Part shown: positions 22,232 through 34,989 of the stretch, in pieces | Numbering within the stretch: the stretch's first letter is position 1 | How the letters are laid out: each line of letters opens with the position of its first letter | From: Dermacentor variabilis | Lineage: Eukaryota > Arthropoda > Arachnida > Ixodida > Ixodidae | Direction: 5' to 3' | Assembly: GCF_050947875.1 (NCBI RefSeq) | Contig: NC_134570.1 | Coordinates: forward strand, 209,465,750 to 209,529,749 | DNA length: 64,000 bases | Made by a program: the position numbers and the translations under genes | Notes under the pieces: generated by a model | Told to the model about the DNA's origin: nothing | The model's database searches: none | Seen by the model: the letters and a program-made list of their open reading frames with translations, nothing else

Positions 22232-23877
22232 TCTTTCAGTGTAGTCGGCCGCGGAAATTCTGCGACAGCACGAAGTTTGTCAGGGTCGGGAAGGACGCCG
22301 TCTTTGGAAACGACATGGCCAAGTATGGTCAGCTGGCGGGCGCTGAAGCGGCACTTTTTCAAGTTAAGTTGAAGGCCGGCGGTGGCAAGACAAGTAAGGA
22401 CGTCGCGTAGACGAGAGAGGTGAGAGGTGAAATCAGGGGAGAAAACTACCACGTCGTCTAAATAACACAGGCACGTCTTGCATTTGAGGCCTCGCAGAAT
22501 ATTGTCCATCATTCTTTCGAATGTCGCTGGCGCATTGCAGAGGCCGAATGGCATTACCGTAAACTCATACAGGCCATCAGGCGTAATGAAAGCTGTTTTC
22601 GAGCGGTCGGATTCATCCACTGGCACTTGCCAATAGCCCGATCGCAAGTCCAAAGAAGAAAAGAATTCAGCACCATGTAGACAATCCAGGGCGTCATCTA
22701 TGCGCGGTAGAGGATAGACATCCTTTCGTGTAATCTTGTTGAGGCGACGATAGTCCACACAGAAACGAATCGAGCCATCTTTTTTCTTAACGAGTACTAC
22801 GGGCGATGACCAAGGGCTGCAGGATGGCTTGATAACACCACGGTCAAGCATGTCTTCAACTTGCTCGGCGATGACACGACGCTCGGTGGATGACACGCGG
22901 TGCGGACGCTGGCGTAATGGTGCGTGGTGTCCCGTATCAATGTGGTGAGAGACGGTACTTGTGCGGCCTAACGATGCTTGGTTCCAGTCAAAAGACGCGT
23001 GAAACTCATTTAAAAGTGTAATTAGCCGCTCACGTTGTGTCGGCTCGAGGTCATCGGCAATGGAGCGACAAAAAACATCCGGTGGGACTCGGTTAGATGG
23101 CACATGGGGCGTCAGTGCTGTTACGTTGGCAGTATCGACGTCGTCGGCCATGGGGAAGTGCACAATAGCGTCAGCGTCCACAGACTCGATGGTGCCAATA
23201 GTCTCGCCACAGTGCAAAGCCAAAGTGCGCGAATTTGGGTTAGAAATCAGTATTTCTGCAGCACCGTGGTGAACCGTGAGGAGGGCGAAAGGCAACAATA
23301 TAGGCTGGCGGCGAATGAAGACGGCAGCGGGTGTAAACATGACCGTCGCTTCGGCAAGCGATGCGCATGAAAGAGGGACAAATACAGCACTGTGAGGAGG
23401 AAGGTCAGTATCTGAAGCTACACAGATCCTGCTAAGATCGTGAACTTGAAAGTCGCGAGATGGCAAATCGCACAGAACGGAGAACTGAACCTCAGCACGT
23501 GCACAGTCGATGACGGCATGATGGCGCGACAGAAAATCCCAACCGAGAATGACATCGTGGGACCAACAAGTTAACACAAAGAAATCAATGGAATACAAAA
23601 TGTCTCGAATCAGCACTCTGGCAGTGCACATAGCGACTGGCTGTACTTGTTGCGCAGTGGCTGTTCTAAGCAATGGAACCGAAGGCTTCATGGTCACTTT
23701 CCGCAATGCACGACAAAGCTTCCCACTAATCACGGACACAGCAGCACCTGTATCGACGAGCGCAAGGGATTTGATGCCATCAACGCACACTTCAATGACG
23801 TTAGCGGGGGAAAAACGAGGACTTTGATGTTCCGACGATGACGCAGTTCGTGCCTCAGGAACTGCGGAAATCAGTTT
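22232..23877 (-). pseudogene. pol: Gy-C2 pol (protease and RT), truncated
   Basis: Same domain order as Gy-C1: [51 protein letters not shown]. Unlike Gy-C1 there is no stop in RT, so protease and RT are open throughout. The frame runs past LKELRS into antisense Gy-C1 integrase sequence and ends at 22069; that tail is meaningless. RNase H and integrase are absent. Differences from Gy-C1 include Gly for Glu after VIS, Ile for Thr in VFTRRQP and Ser for Gly in CRFGARQ. Confidence 0.85.
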
Positions 23878-25118
23878 TCCGCCTCAGTAGTACTGGCACT
23901 GGGTCTACGACGCATGGGTGAGAGTCAGCGCCGACGAGGGGAAGGCGAGCGACGAGTGCCGTAGAGCTGTGACTGCGGTGCCGGTATGTCATCAGCAGCG
24001 TAGACTTCCGGTGGTGGTCGTGAAGGCATACGGAAAGGTCGGAAGTCGGAGCTGGGTCGTCGCGGGGTGCCCACGAAGGCCGGCAAGCGCCGGCGGCAGA
24101 AGCGCACTACATGACCCGGGGTACCGCAGGCATAGCATATTGGGCGGTTGTCCGCAGTGCGCCAAGGATTTGGACCCTGCTGCTGTGCACTGAAAAAGGG
24201 ATCCGCCGGCTGGCGAGGCGAAGGCGGAGGAGAGAACACCGGCGGGCGAGGTGCTGAAGGCGGAGGAGAGAACCTCTGTAGATGAGGCGCCCGTGCAACG
24301 GCTTCAGCATACGTCAGAGGCGCGGCCACGGGAGCCGGCTGACACGGAGGTGGAAGAGCTTCGGTCACTTGCTCTTGAATTATCTGTCGGAGCGCTGGAG
24401 CCAAACATTGAGAAGGCTTCTCCGTGGTCGGCAAAATCGAGAGCTGTCGTGCGACCTCCTCGCGCACAAATTCTTTTATTTGCCTCAGCAAAGTTGTGTG
24501 GTTGTCGCCAATAATTAATGCTGCTAACGAATCTTCCGTAGGCGGTGGGCGCCGAGCTAAGATGCGTTGTTTCCGTAGCTCGTCAAAACTTTGGCACAAA
24601 TTGATAACTTCGGCCACGGTACGCAGATCCTTCGCTAACAACATCTGAAAGGCGTCCTCATCAATGCCTTTCATAATGTGCTTGATCTTGTCCTGTTCTG
24701 ACATTGACGGATTCACGCGCTTACACAGGTCAATGACATCTTCGATGTAACTTGTGAAAGTTTCACCGTGATGTTGCGCACGCCCCCGTAAGCGTTGCTC
24801 TGCGCGAAGCTTGCGCACAGCGGGGCGCCCGAACACTTCAGCGAAACTTGTTTTGAATGTGCTCCAAGTTCCGAAATCGTGTTCGTGGTTTCGGAACCAG
24901 AGGTTCGCGACGCCAGTTAAGTAAAACAACACGTTGTGCAACTTGGTGACGTCGTCCCACTTGTTATGCTGGCTCATCCGTTCGTAAGATGACAACCAAT
25001 CCTCCACGTCATGATCATCGGTGCCGCTAAAGATGGCAGGATCACGCTGGCGCAACACACCGGAAACGATGACCGCCGGAGGCTGTGGTGCATCTTCCTG
25101 GGTGGTTTCGTCAGGCAT
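23871..25118 (-). pseudogene. gag: Gy-C2 gag, one late nonsense codon
   Basis: Start ATG 25118-25116 (MPDETTQ), same capsid and CCHC motifs as Gy-C1. A single C-to-G change makes TGA at 23927-23925 within the Arg/Ser-rich tail (after SPRRR), removing the last 18 residues and the approach to the frameshift site. Capsid and zinc knuckle would still be made. The ancestral stop remains at 23873-23871. Confidence 0.85.
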
Positions 25119-25188
25119 GGTCGTAGCAGTCGGTAGCGTCCGGCTTCGGAGTTCCAGTTTCCGAGGTCTACCCCGCAGCTCCACCAAA

Positions 25189-25601
<413 letters not shown>

Positions 25602-25708
25602 TTTGGTGGAGTTGTGCAGGGTAACTCCCACGACCTACAACGGAGCCACCAGCCCAAGAGCTACGCCAAAGCCGTCGCCTCGCCTGACTTTCGCCGTCGC
25701 ACTCAATC

Positions 25709-27038
25709 ATGACCACAGAGCAAAAATACCCTCACCAGCAGTGCCTCGGCGAGCCCAGTCCCTATCCAGCACTACCGAGAGCCACGCACGTTCTCGGCGA
25801 AGGCAGAAGAAGATGTGGATGAGTGGCTCATCCATTACGAAAGGGTAAGCCAATACAATAACTGGAACGCTGCCAGTCAGCTTAGGAACGTTGTTTTCTT
25901 CCTGGCCTGCACGGCGTTGGTATGGTATGACAACCACGCGGACATGCTAACTACATGGACACGCTTCGTTGAGAAGATCAAAAAGTGTTTCGGTGACTCG
26001 GACGCAAAGAGGAAACGCGCGGAACTCACATTAGCCCAGAGAGCTCAGGTACCCGGCGAGACTTGCACTACATACATCGAAGAAATTTTGAAGCTGTGCG
26101 GCACCGTCAACCCTCAAATGACAGAGGAAGATAAAGTGGGGCACGTGTTAAAAGGAATAGCGGAAGACGTGTACTACTTCTTCATTGGTAAATTGAACTT
26201 GAACACGGTATAAGAGCTTATTCGGCACTGCGGTACGTTCGAGGCGCTGAAGACTCGCCGAATTACACCAAAGTTTTGATGGCTGGCCAATGTAACGACT
26301 GTAGCAAGTGTTGACACGAGTCCTCCGCTCCCAGACCTTTCGTCCGCCATCCGACAGATAGTTTGCGAGGAGCTCCAGCGAGATGACGAACAGGCACGTT
26401 ATGCGGCGCCACGTTGCAGCTCCTCCGTTTTCCGAGACACTCTTTGGGAACTCCCTTCGGCTACTTGGAACCACTCGGTGAACGTCGCGGATCATAACGG
26501 CTCCAGAGACGAACCGCATTACATTACGACCGAACCACCGCGCAATGATTCGCCCCTCAACGTTTTGATCCACGCCCACGCAACTTTCGGCCACGAAGAC
26601 TCACCGCGACCTACGACTTTCAAGGGGAAGAGCCTCGTTACCCTCAACCGATGTCTTCGGCAGAATACTTCAATCCGCATTCTGAAGTTCGCCCTTCGCC
26701 AGTGTGTTACTGCTGCGGCATGCCTGGCCCTATAGCTAGGTACTGTAGCCGATGCCGAGCATCAAACTACGGATCCTCAGCGCCGACTATGTGGTCTAGC
26801 GGTCGTACACTGCGCACTCAGTGGCCAGCAGACTCCACTTCAGGAAGCCACTCTCTAGAGCACCCATGAGACCTACTTTGGAGAAGAAAGAACCCGGAAC
26901 CGCTACTGCTCCCTTGCCTCCGACCGTATTCTGACGCCACCACCAGCCTTCCGAGTCTCCTGGTCACCATCCCCTCGGCCGCGATTCATGTCACCACCGC
27001 CTCGGCGCCGTTTCGCGTCGCCCCCGCCGGGAGACTAG
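25709..27038 (+). pseudogene. gag: Gy-E2 gag, decayed
   Basis: ATG at 25709. A frameshift soon after splits the start from the capsid-like domain (25815 on: DEWLIHYERVSQ, TALVWYDN, GETCTTYIEEILKLC, KVGHVLKGI). In-frame stops follow GKLNLNTV and RRITPKF. The zinc knuckle is CYCCGMPGPIARYC, where the His position is Pro. The gag end is at 27036-27038 (TAG), preceded by GGGAGAC. The clearest relatives by motif are Gy-A and Gy-D. Confidence 0.75.
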
Positions 27039-29074
27039 GCAGCGCGGCCGATGGAGGTAAGGTCGCTGGAAAATGTGTGGTGCCGACTCAACTGCGTCCA
27101 ACTATTTTCATGCTAAAGAATTAGGTTCATGTACTGATTGATGGGGTCACTACAATGGCTTTGAGTCGACACTGGAGCAACTGTCTCGGTCATGAATGTG
27201 GGGTTTAAAGGCCTTCTGGGACGCAAGGTTATGTTTCGTTGGGACGAGTGCACAAGTTTCCGTGGAGTCAGTGGTGAATCATTATACCCGGTTGGTGTGT
27301 GTAACGTGGATGTGTCTTTGGGTGGGAAAGTTTTTAATGCAGAGTTTACTGTTCTTCCTCGCTCCTCGCATGACGTGATTCTGGGGATTTACTTTTTGCA
27401 ATTGTGTGGTGCGAATGTTGACTGCCGGACGGAAGAACTCAGTGTCGACACCAGTGTTTCACCTGCGCTCCTTGAAGGTGAAGCTTGCCCGGAGAGTGTG
27501 TTGTGCGTGTCTGAGGATACAGTTATGTCCACCTTATCCGCGATGCGTGTTGCCGTCGCCTGTTCGTCTCCGACTCCTATCTCGTTCGATGCTGCAGGGG
27601 AACCATGTACATCAGAACTGCCTCGAGAAAAACGTGTTACTTCCGCACTGCGTGGTCTCAGTGACCAATGGATGCGCGGGGCTGTTGGCGCTAATCTGTT
27701 CCACTGAAGCGGCAGTGCTACCTCAAGGCCTAAAGATTGCGACGTTTCAGGAAGACTCACCCGTATCGGTGGCAGCACTTACAGAGCTCCCCGATGGAGG
27801 AGCAACCAGTGTCTCGAGCCTCGGGAGCTCGAAGATACTTTCCATGATTGATAAGTCAATCAGCGATCACGAGCGTCGAGTTTTGATGGCCCTGGTTACT
27901 AAACATACCTCGGTATTCGACTTTGCGCAGCAATGGCTTGTCATCAGTTCCAACTCGTCATCGCATCAACACAGGAGCCGCCCAGCCAATCCGACAAAGA
28001 CCCTATCGTGTATCCCCGTCAGAACGCAAGATAATCAGCGATCAGGTCCAAGAAATGCTATGCAAAGGCGTCATTCGAGAATCATATAGTCCTTGGACAG
28101 CCCCCGTGATATTGGGGAAGAAGAAAGACGGTACCTGGCGGTTCTGTGTTGATTACCGTCGCCTAAACGCCGTTACTAAGAAAGATGTATATCCGCTCCC
28201 ACGAATTGAAGACGCCATCGACTGTCTCTTTGCGGCATCTTACTATTGCTCAATCGATTTACGGTCAGGTTACTGGCAAATTCCTATACGCAAGGACGAC
28301 AGAGAAAAGACAGCATTTGTAACACCCGACGGACTACTCGAGTTTAACGTGATGCCTTTCGGGTTGTGTAACGCGCCCGCAACGTTCGAAAGGTACATGG
28401 ACACGATAGAACGCGGCTTAAAAGGGGAAGTTTGCATGTGCCCCTTAGACGACGTTGTGATCTTCGGAGAAACGTTTAGTGAGCACAGCAAACGCTTAGA
28501 TTTGGTCTTCAACTGCTTGCAGAGAACGGATCATGTGCTCAGTTAAAAAAGTGCCGTTTTGGGTAACGGCAAACTCTTGTGCTAGACCATCTGGTCGCTA
28601 AAAAGGACATCCTACCAGATCCAAAAAATACTGCCGCCGTAGAAGCATATAGAGTACCCAACTCTGTCAAGCAGTTAAGAAGATTCTTGGGCTTGTGCTC
28701 CTATTTTCGCCGATTCATTCCCCGGTTTGCTGACATGCCTTATCCCCTTACACACTTTCTCCAAAAAGGCGTTCCCTTTGAGTGGACTGCAGATTGCGAC
28801 TCATCTTTTCACCAGCTCAAGTTCCTGTTGACATCCCAACCAATTCTTCGCCACGTTGACTTCGATCCTGGTGACCTTGTGTGGCTCTGGACGCCATTGC
28901 GGAAGCGTGGCTTGTGCCAGAAGTTTCTCGCCCACTACTTCGGCCCCCACGTTATTCTGGAGAACCTCAGCGAACTACCGCATTGCGCGTCTCACGAGCA
29001 GCGGACGACGCTCGGCCAAGGCTGAAGTGACACACATCACGCGTCTGAGGCGTTACAACCCACGAGATGACTGA
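27036..29074 (+). pseudogene. pol: Gy-E2 pol: protease, RT, integrase tail
   Basis: In the protease active site one extra base sits between ALS/L and the Val-Asp-Thr-Gly codons near 27165, so the motif is out of frame; Gy-E3 has the same lesion. DVILGIYFLQLCGA follows. RT (27923-28546): [37 protein letters not shown] and [13 protein letters not shown]. The catalytic motif reads CPLDDVVIFG, with Pro where Gy-E1 has Tyr. Within RNase H the frame passes from FLLTSQPILRHV to FDPGDLVWLWTPLRKRGLC, the C-terminal integrase module, so RNase H activity and the integrase core are both lost. It ends RRYNPRDD before the 3' LTR. Confidence 0.85.
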
Positions 29075-29108
29075 CTCGCCCGGCGGGCTTCGTCTGCCAG
29101 TGGGGAAA

Positions 29109-29264
29109 TGTCACAAGCTGTCATGAACCACACGTGCCACCTTAACAACCAGATGAAAGAAAGAAGAGAACGACGTTATCCAAGCGGCCACGAGACCGCT
29201 GTTCAACAACCGCGCCTATCAACCAGATTCATCGGGTTCTGCATTAAACACCTCTTGTGTAACA
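29109..29264 (+). repeat. 3' LTR of Gy-E2
   Basis: TGTCACAAGCTG to CTTGTGTAACA, preceded by the purine-rich GTGGGGAAA. ATAT (29265-29268) follows and is shared with Gy-B2. Confidence 0.85.
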
Positions 29265-29268
29265 ATAT

Positions 29269-29410
29269 TGTTGCGAAGAAGACTGGCACGCTCCATCTAT
29301 ATTGACGCACTACCATCATTGGCCCGCCAACGAAGAGGGGCTCGCGCCCTCGGTGTCTCACGCACGCCTGAAACGGACGCGTTTCTGAGTGCTCAATAAA
29401 CCGCCTTGCA
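29269..29410 (+). repeat. 5' LTR of Gy-B2 (142 bp)
   Basis: TGTTGCGAAGAAG to AATAAACCGCCTTGCA, then TATTTGGGGGAG. ATAT (29265-29268) lies outside. Confidence 0.8.
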
Positions 29411-29482
29411 TATTTGGGGGAGTTGCTGGGTAGTACTTCTCCAACCACCTTGGAACTACGTAATGGGACACTGCCGGCCATC

Positions 29483-30680
29483 ATGCCTGACTGCGCCAGC
29501 CGAACAACACCTCCGGCATCGCCAACATTGATTTCTCCTGGCTCAGTGCGTCAACGCGATCCTCCGATCTTCAGCAGTTCCGGCGAATACGACGGAGAAA
29601 ATTGGCTCTCGACATATGAGCGCGTGAGTGCCCACAATAAACGGGACGATGCTGTGAAGATTAGGTACGTGAACTTCTATCTCCCGGGTGTCGCTAGCGT
29701 GTGGTACCACAACCACAATTCCGACCTCAGCACCTGGCCAGATTTCAAGGCGCGCATTATGCAAGTCTTCGGTCGCCCTGAGGTGCGTAAGCTCCGTGTC
29801 GAACAACGCTTGCGCAACCATTCCCAGCAACCCGGTGAAAACTTCACCAAGTACATAGAAGACGTTGTGGACTTTTGCAAGCGCGTCGATCCATCGATGT
29901 CTGAGTCTGACAAGATCCGTCACGTAATGAAGGGCATCGAAGACGGCGCATTCAAAAGCTCCTCTCGAAAAGGCCGCGCACCGTGGTCGAAGTCGCTGAA
30001 CTTTGTCCAAGCTACGACGAACTCAAGAGGCAACTTCTACTCACTCGACGTTTTCGATCCCCGATACTTCCATTGCAAGTTTAGCCGCTGTGACTAACAA
30101 CGACCATCTGTTCGGCCAAATCAACGAATTTATACGCTCCGAAGTCGCCCGCCAGCTATCCCTACTAACCGCCGCCCCAGGTCCTACGCCGTCCTTGGCC
30201 CCTACGTTGCGTCATATGCTCCTGGAACAAGTGTCCGAAGCTATTCAGTCCCTTCGTGCAGCGCCACCATTGCCTGTACCTCTAAGCTACGCCGAGGTTG
30301 CAGCACGACCACCTCCATCGACTTTTTCAGCAGCACCGTTTGCTGCACCGCCATGTCCAATCCCTCCAGTGTACACCACCATATCACCAGCTAGCGCGGG
30401 ACCCTGGCGTACACCCGACGATCGCCCCGTGTGCTTCTTCTGTGGAATGCCTGGTCAGATAGCACGGCACTGTCGCCGTCGCTTATGGCTTCTAGGTAAT
30501 GATCAACCTGTCCGCTCCTACACTTCGCCAGTTTCGTCCTTCTTGCCACCAAATGACTCGCACTTGCCGTCAGCGAGCAAAGTCATTCCTTGTGCCCGTG
30601 ATCGTCGCTCGCCATCCCCTCGTCGCTGCTCACTTTCCCCCATGCGGTGGCGTCCAGCCCCATCGGGGCAGGAAAACTAG
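29483..30680 (+). pseudogene. gag: Gy-B2 gag, one frameshift
   Basis: ATG 29483 (MPDCASRTT); here the early stop seen in Gy-B1 is absent. Capsid motifs HNKRDDAVKI, GVASVWYHN, GENFTKYIEDVVDFCKR and MKGIEDGAFKSS, then the shared frameshift near 29970. The C-terminal half in another frame has the knuckle CFFCGMPGQIARHC (Gln at the His position) and RRSPSPRRCSLSP. It ends GGAAAAC-TAG (30671-30680). Confidence 0.85.
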
Positions 30681-32410
30681 CTACCGCAGTTCAAGAGGCG
30701 AGAACTGCGTTCCAGTCAAACCACGCAAAGCGTCGCTCTCTTCCGACGAACGTAATCGAAGTATCTGTAGAAGGAGTCGTCAAACTGGAATCAGTCGACA
30801 CAGTCGCCACCGTTTCAGTAGCTACGGAAGGAGTTTGACGCAAGCTTCCAAAAGTAATGACCCGTAATCTGCGCTGTCACTCCGGACAGCAAGTTCCCAG
30901 TGCATTAACCCTGTTTTCACATGTAGCGCCAGCATCGTCATTCAAGGCTACCAGTATAAAGTCGAGTTCGTCGTCCTCTCATTCTGTTCATACGACGACA
31001 TCTTGGTCTGGGACTTCCTTTCCGATCATGAGGCTATCATTGATTGCTCTCGCGCCTAAGTTGAATTTTCTCCGCTTCCTGATACCCGTTTACATGACCC
31101 TGACGATTTTGGTGACACACTGGCCGTTACAGAAGACACCATGATCCATCCACACTCTTCTGTTATTGCGAATGTCTGCTCTACTTTCGCCACTGACACT
31201 ACTGCCCTGTTTGTCCCTACGGACTTTTTTGTTCGCCGACGATGTTCCCTTCCCTTCTGTGTCCTTACTGTCAGCGGTGGCTGCACGCGACTGCTCGTTT
31301 CCAACGCTAAGGCCACGTCCCTTGTCTTACGTCTTGGCGCATGGCGACTGCCTTGGACGTCTTCAGCCTGTCATCTCAGTAACCATCTTTGAAGCACCTC
31401 TTGACAACACCTGTTCAGACGTGAACTTTTTGACTTATACCTTGCCTTGTCCCCAACCTACGCAAGATGTCTTCCATAGCTCTGTGGATGCCATCCTGAG
31501 CCCTACGCAGCGTTCGTATCTTCTGAGCCTTCTACGGAAATACCAATTTACGTTCGATTGTCAACAAACCCCACTAGGCCGCACATCGATTCTACGTCAC
31601 GAGATCCACACCGGCACCGACGCACCACTGCGCCAGAGGCCTTATCGTGTATCACCCGCGGAGCGCCGTGTTATCGAAAGCCAAGTCAGCGAAATGTTTG
31701 AGCGGGGAGTGGTTCAACCCTCTAATGGTCCCTGGGCATCACCTGTAGTCCTGGTTAAGAAAAAAGATGGCTCAATTCGATTTTGCGTCGACTACCGCCG
31801 TCTTAATAAGATAACTCGCAAAGACGTCTACGCTATACGGCGCAACGACGATGCTCTGGATTCTTTGCAAGGCGCACATTATTTTTCTTCAGCCGGTTTA
31901 CGCTCAGGCTAATGGCAAGGGCCTATGAATCCTGCCGATGGCGTGAAGACAGCCTTCGTGACCAAAGCCGGCCTATACGAATTCAACGTTATGCCGTGTG
32001 GGCTTTGCAACGCCCCTGCTACATTCGAACGAACGATGGACAATCTCCTTCGTGGGCTGAAATGGAAGTCATGCCTATGTTACCTTGACGACGTCGCCGT
32101 CTTTTGTCCAGATTTTCTCACACATCTGTACCGTCTCGAACATGTCTCGCAGTGGCATTATCGAGGCAGGCCTCCAGCTCAACTTGAAGAAATGCCGCTT
32201 TGGAGCCAAGCAGCTGCAATACTCGGACACGTCATATTGAAAGATGGCATACTAACTGACGCTTCCAAACTTCGCGCCGTCACCGAATTCCCGAAACCGA
32301 CGTTCCTGAATGAACTTCGGAGCTTTATCGCCCTTCTTTCGTCGTTTTATCCGGAATTTCACTTCTATCATTGCTCCCTTTACTCAGCTGCTTCGCGGCG
32401 ACAAACGACT
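30678..32410 (+). pseudogene. pol: Gy-B2 pol: protease and RT, truncated
   Basis: The protease start is recognisable but its active site reads VDTVATVSV, Val in place of the Gly of DTG. A frameshifted stretch follows. RT is well kept from 31166: LRHEIHTGTDAPLRQRPYR, KKKDGSIRFCVDYRRLNK, DVYAIRRNDDALD, a TAA after GLRSG (31910-31912), [28 protein letters not shown]. Homology ends within the connection region (SRRQTT) at the junction. RNase H and integrase are absent. Confidence 0.8.
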
Positions 32411-32420
32411 CTGACGACTC

Positions 32421-33077
32421 AGTTTTGCGCCCACAGCCCCGCGCATCCATTGGTCACTGAGACCACGCAGTGGGAAACTAACACGTTTTCTCGAGGCAGT
32501 TCCGATGTACAGGTTCCACTGCAGCATCGAACGAGATAGGAGTCGGAGACGAACAGGCGACGGCAACACGCATCACGGATAAGGTGGACATAACTATATC
32601 CTCAGACGCGCACAACACACTCTCCGGGCAAGCTTCACCTTCAAGGAGCGCAGGTGAAACACTGGTGTCGACACTGAGTTCTTCCGTCCGGCAGTCAAGA
32701 TTCGCACCACACAATTGCAAGAAGTAAATCCCCAGTATCACGTCATGCGAGGAGCGAGGAAGAACAGTAAACTCTGCATTAAAAACTTTCCCACCCAAAG
32801 ACACATCCACGTTACACACACCAACTGGGTATAATGATTCACCACTGACTCTACGGAAACTTGTGCACTGGTCCCAACGAAACATAACCTTGCGTCCCAG
32901 AAGGCCTTTAAACCGCACATTCATGACCGAGACAGTTGCTCCAGTGTCAACTCAAAGCCATTGTAGAGACCCCATCAATCAGTACATGAACCTTATTCTT
33001 TAGCATGAAAATAGTTGGAGGCAGTTGAGTCGGCAGCACACATTTTCCAGTGACCTCACCTCCATCGGCCGCGCTGG
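32421..33077 (-). pseudogene. Gy-E3 protease region
   Basis: It shares the extra base upstream of the DTG codons (near 32955) with Gy-E2. The frame downstream reads GLLGRKVMFRWD, GGKVFNAEFTVLPRSSHDVILGIYFL and CRTEELSVDTSVSPALLEGEACPES. It stops after the equivalent of the region before RT; no RT is present. Confidence 0.75.
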
Positions 33078-34405
33078 CTAGTCTCCCGGTGGGGGTGACG
33101 CGAAACGGCGCCGAGGCGACGGTGGCGTGAATCGCGGCCGAGGGGATGGTGACCGGGAGACTCCGAAGGCTGGTGGTGGCGTCAGAGTACGGTCGGAGGC
33201 AGGGGAGCGGTAGCAGTTCCCTGTTCTTTCTTTTCCAAAGTAGGTCTCATGGGATCTCTCGAAAGTGGCTTCCTGAAGTGGAGTCTGCTGGCCACTGAGT
33301 GCGCAGTGTACGACCGCTAGACCACATAGTCGGCGCTGAGGATCCCTACTTTGATGCTCGGCGTCGGCTACAGTACCTAGCTGTAGGGCCAGGCATGCCG
33401 CAGTAGTAACACACTGGCGAAGGGCGAACTTCAGAATGCGGATTGAAGTATTCTGCCGAAGACATCAGTTGAGGGTAACGAGGCTCTTCCCCTTGAAAGT
33501 CGTAGGCCGCGGCGAGTCTTCGTGGCCGAAAGTTGCGTGGGCGTGGATCAAAACGTTGAGGGGCGAATCATTGCGTGGTGGTTCGGCCGTAATGTATTGC
33601 GGTTCGTCTCTGCAGCCGTTAAGATCCGCGACGTTCACGGAGTGGTTCCAAGTACCCGAAAGGAGTTCCCAAAGAGTGTCTCGGAAAACGGAGGAGCTGC
33701 AACGTGGCGCCGCATAACGTGGCTGTTCGTCATGTCGCTGGAGCTCGTCGCGGACTATCTGGCGGATGGCGGACGAAAGGTCTGGGAGCGGAGGACTCGT
33801 GTCAACACTTGCTACAGTCTTTACATTGGCCAGCCATCAAAACTTTGGTGTAATTCGGCGAGTCTTCAGCGCCTCGAACGTGCCGCAGTGCCGTATTAGT
33901 TCTGATACAGTGTGCAAGTTCTCTTTACCAATGAGGAAGTTGTACACGTCTTCCGCTATTCCTTTTTCCACGTGCCCCACTTTATCTTCCTCTGTCATTT
34001 GAGGGTTGACGGTGCGGCACAGCTTCAAAATTTCTTCGATGTATGTAGTGCAAGTCTCGCCGGGTACCTGAGCTCTCTGGGCTAAGGTGAGTTCCGCGCG
34101 TTTCCTCTTTGCGTCGAGTCACCGAAACACTTTTTAATCTTCTCAACGAAGAGTGTACATGTATTTAGCATGTCCGCCTGGTTGTCATACCATAGCAACG
34201 CCGTGCCGGCCACGAAGAAAACAGCGTTCCTAAGCTGACTGGCAGCGTTCCATTTATTGTATTGGATTACCCTTTCGTAATGGGTTAGGCACTCATCCAC
34301 ATCTTCCTCTGCCTTCGCCGAGAACGCGCGTGGCTCTCGGTAGTGCTGGATAGAGACTGGGCTCGCCGAGGCACTGCTGGATAGGGTATTTTGCTCTGTG
34401 GTCAT
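33078..34405 (-). pseudogene. gag: Gy-E3 gag, decayed
   Basis: The minus-strand start MTTEQ at 34405 leads into the capsid-like domain (DECLTHYERVIQYNKW, TALLWYDN), then a frameshift after KCFGDS. A further in-frame piece (TVNPQMTEEDKVGH, FLIGKENL, LIRHCGTFEALKTRR) is at 34028-33837. The end is at TAG (33080-33078), preceded by GGGAGAC as in Gy-E2. It keeps the N-terminal region that Gy-E2 has lost to a frameshift. Confidence 0.7.
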
Positions 34406-34512
34406 GATTAAGTGCGACGGCGAAAGTCAGGCGAGGCGACGGCTTCGTCGTAGCTCTTGTGCTGGTGGCTCCGTTGTAGGTCGTGGGAGTTACCCCGCAC
34501 AACTCCACCAAA

Positions 34513-34810
<298 letters not shown>

Positions 34811-34950
34811 TGTTACGGGGTGTGTAAAAGGCATTTATTTCAAGGAGACGTTGAACAAGTGTGTACCCCATACGGCACGTCGCATTTTTCTTCGTCGCCG
34901 CACTCCTAATGTTGCTGCTGCTGCCCCAAAACCTATGATGCACTGTAATA
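34811..34950 (-). repeat. 3' LTR of Gy-D2 (about 140 bp)
   Basis: Mirror of 17681-17820. Minus strand TATTACAGTGC to CCCCGTAACA, then ATAT. Confidence 0.65.
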
Positions 34951-34989
34951 CGGCTCCTCTCGCAGACGATGCCCTCCGGGCGAGAAGTC

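Larger units (their letters stand above)
29269..32410 (+). mobile_element. Gy-B2: second copy of the Gy-B insertion, 3'-truncated
   Basis: Collinear with Gy-B1 on the opposite strand from the 5' LTR to the end of RT (equivalent of about 9855). It then joins Gy-E3 tail to tail around 32411. It shares the gag frameshift with Gy-B1, but sequence differences are numerous, so this duplication is older than the Gy-C pair. Confidence 0.85.
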
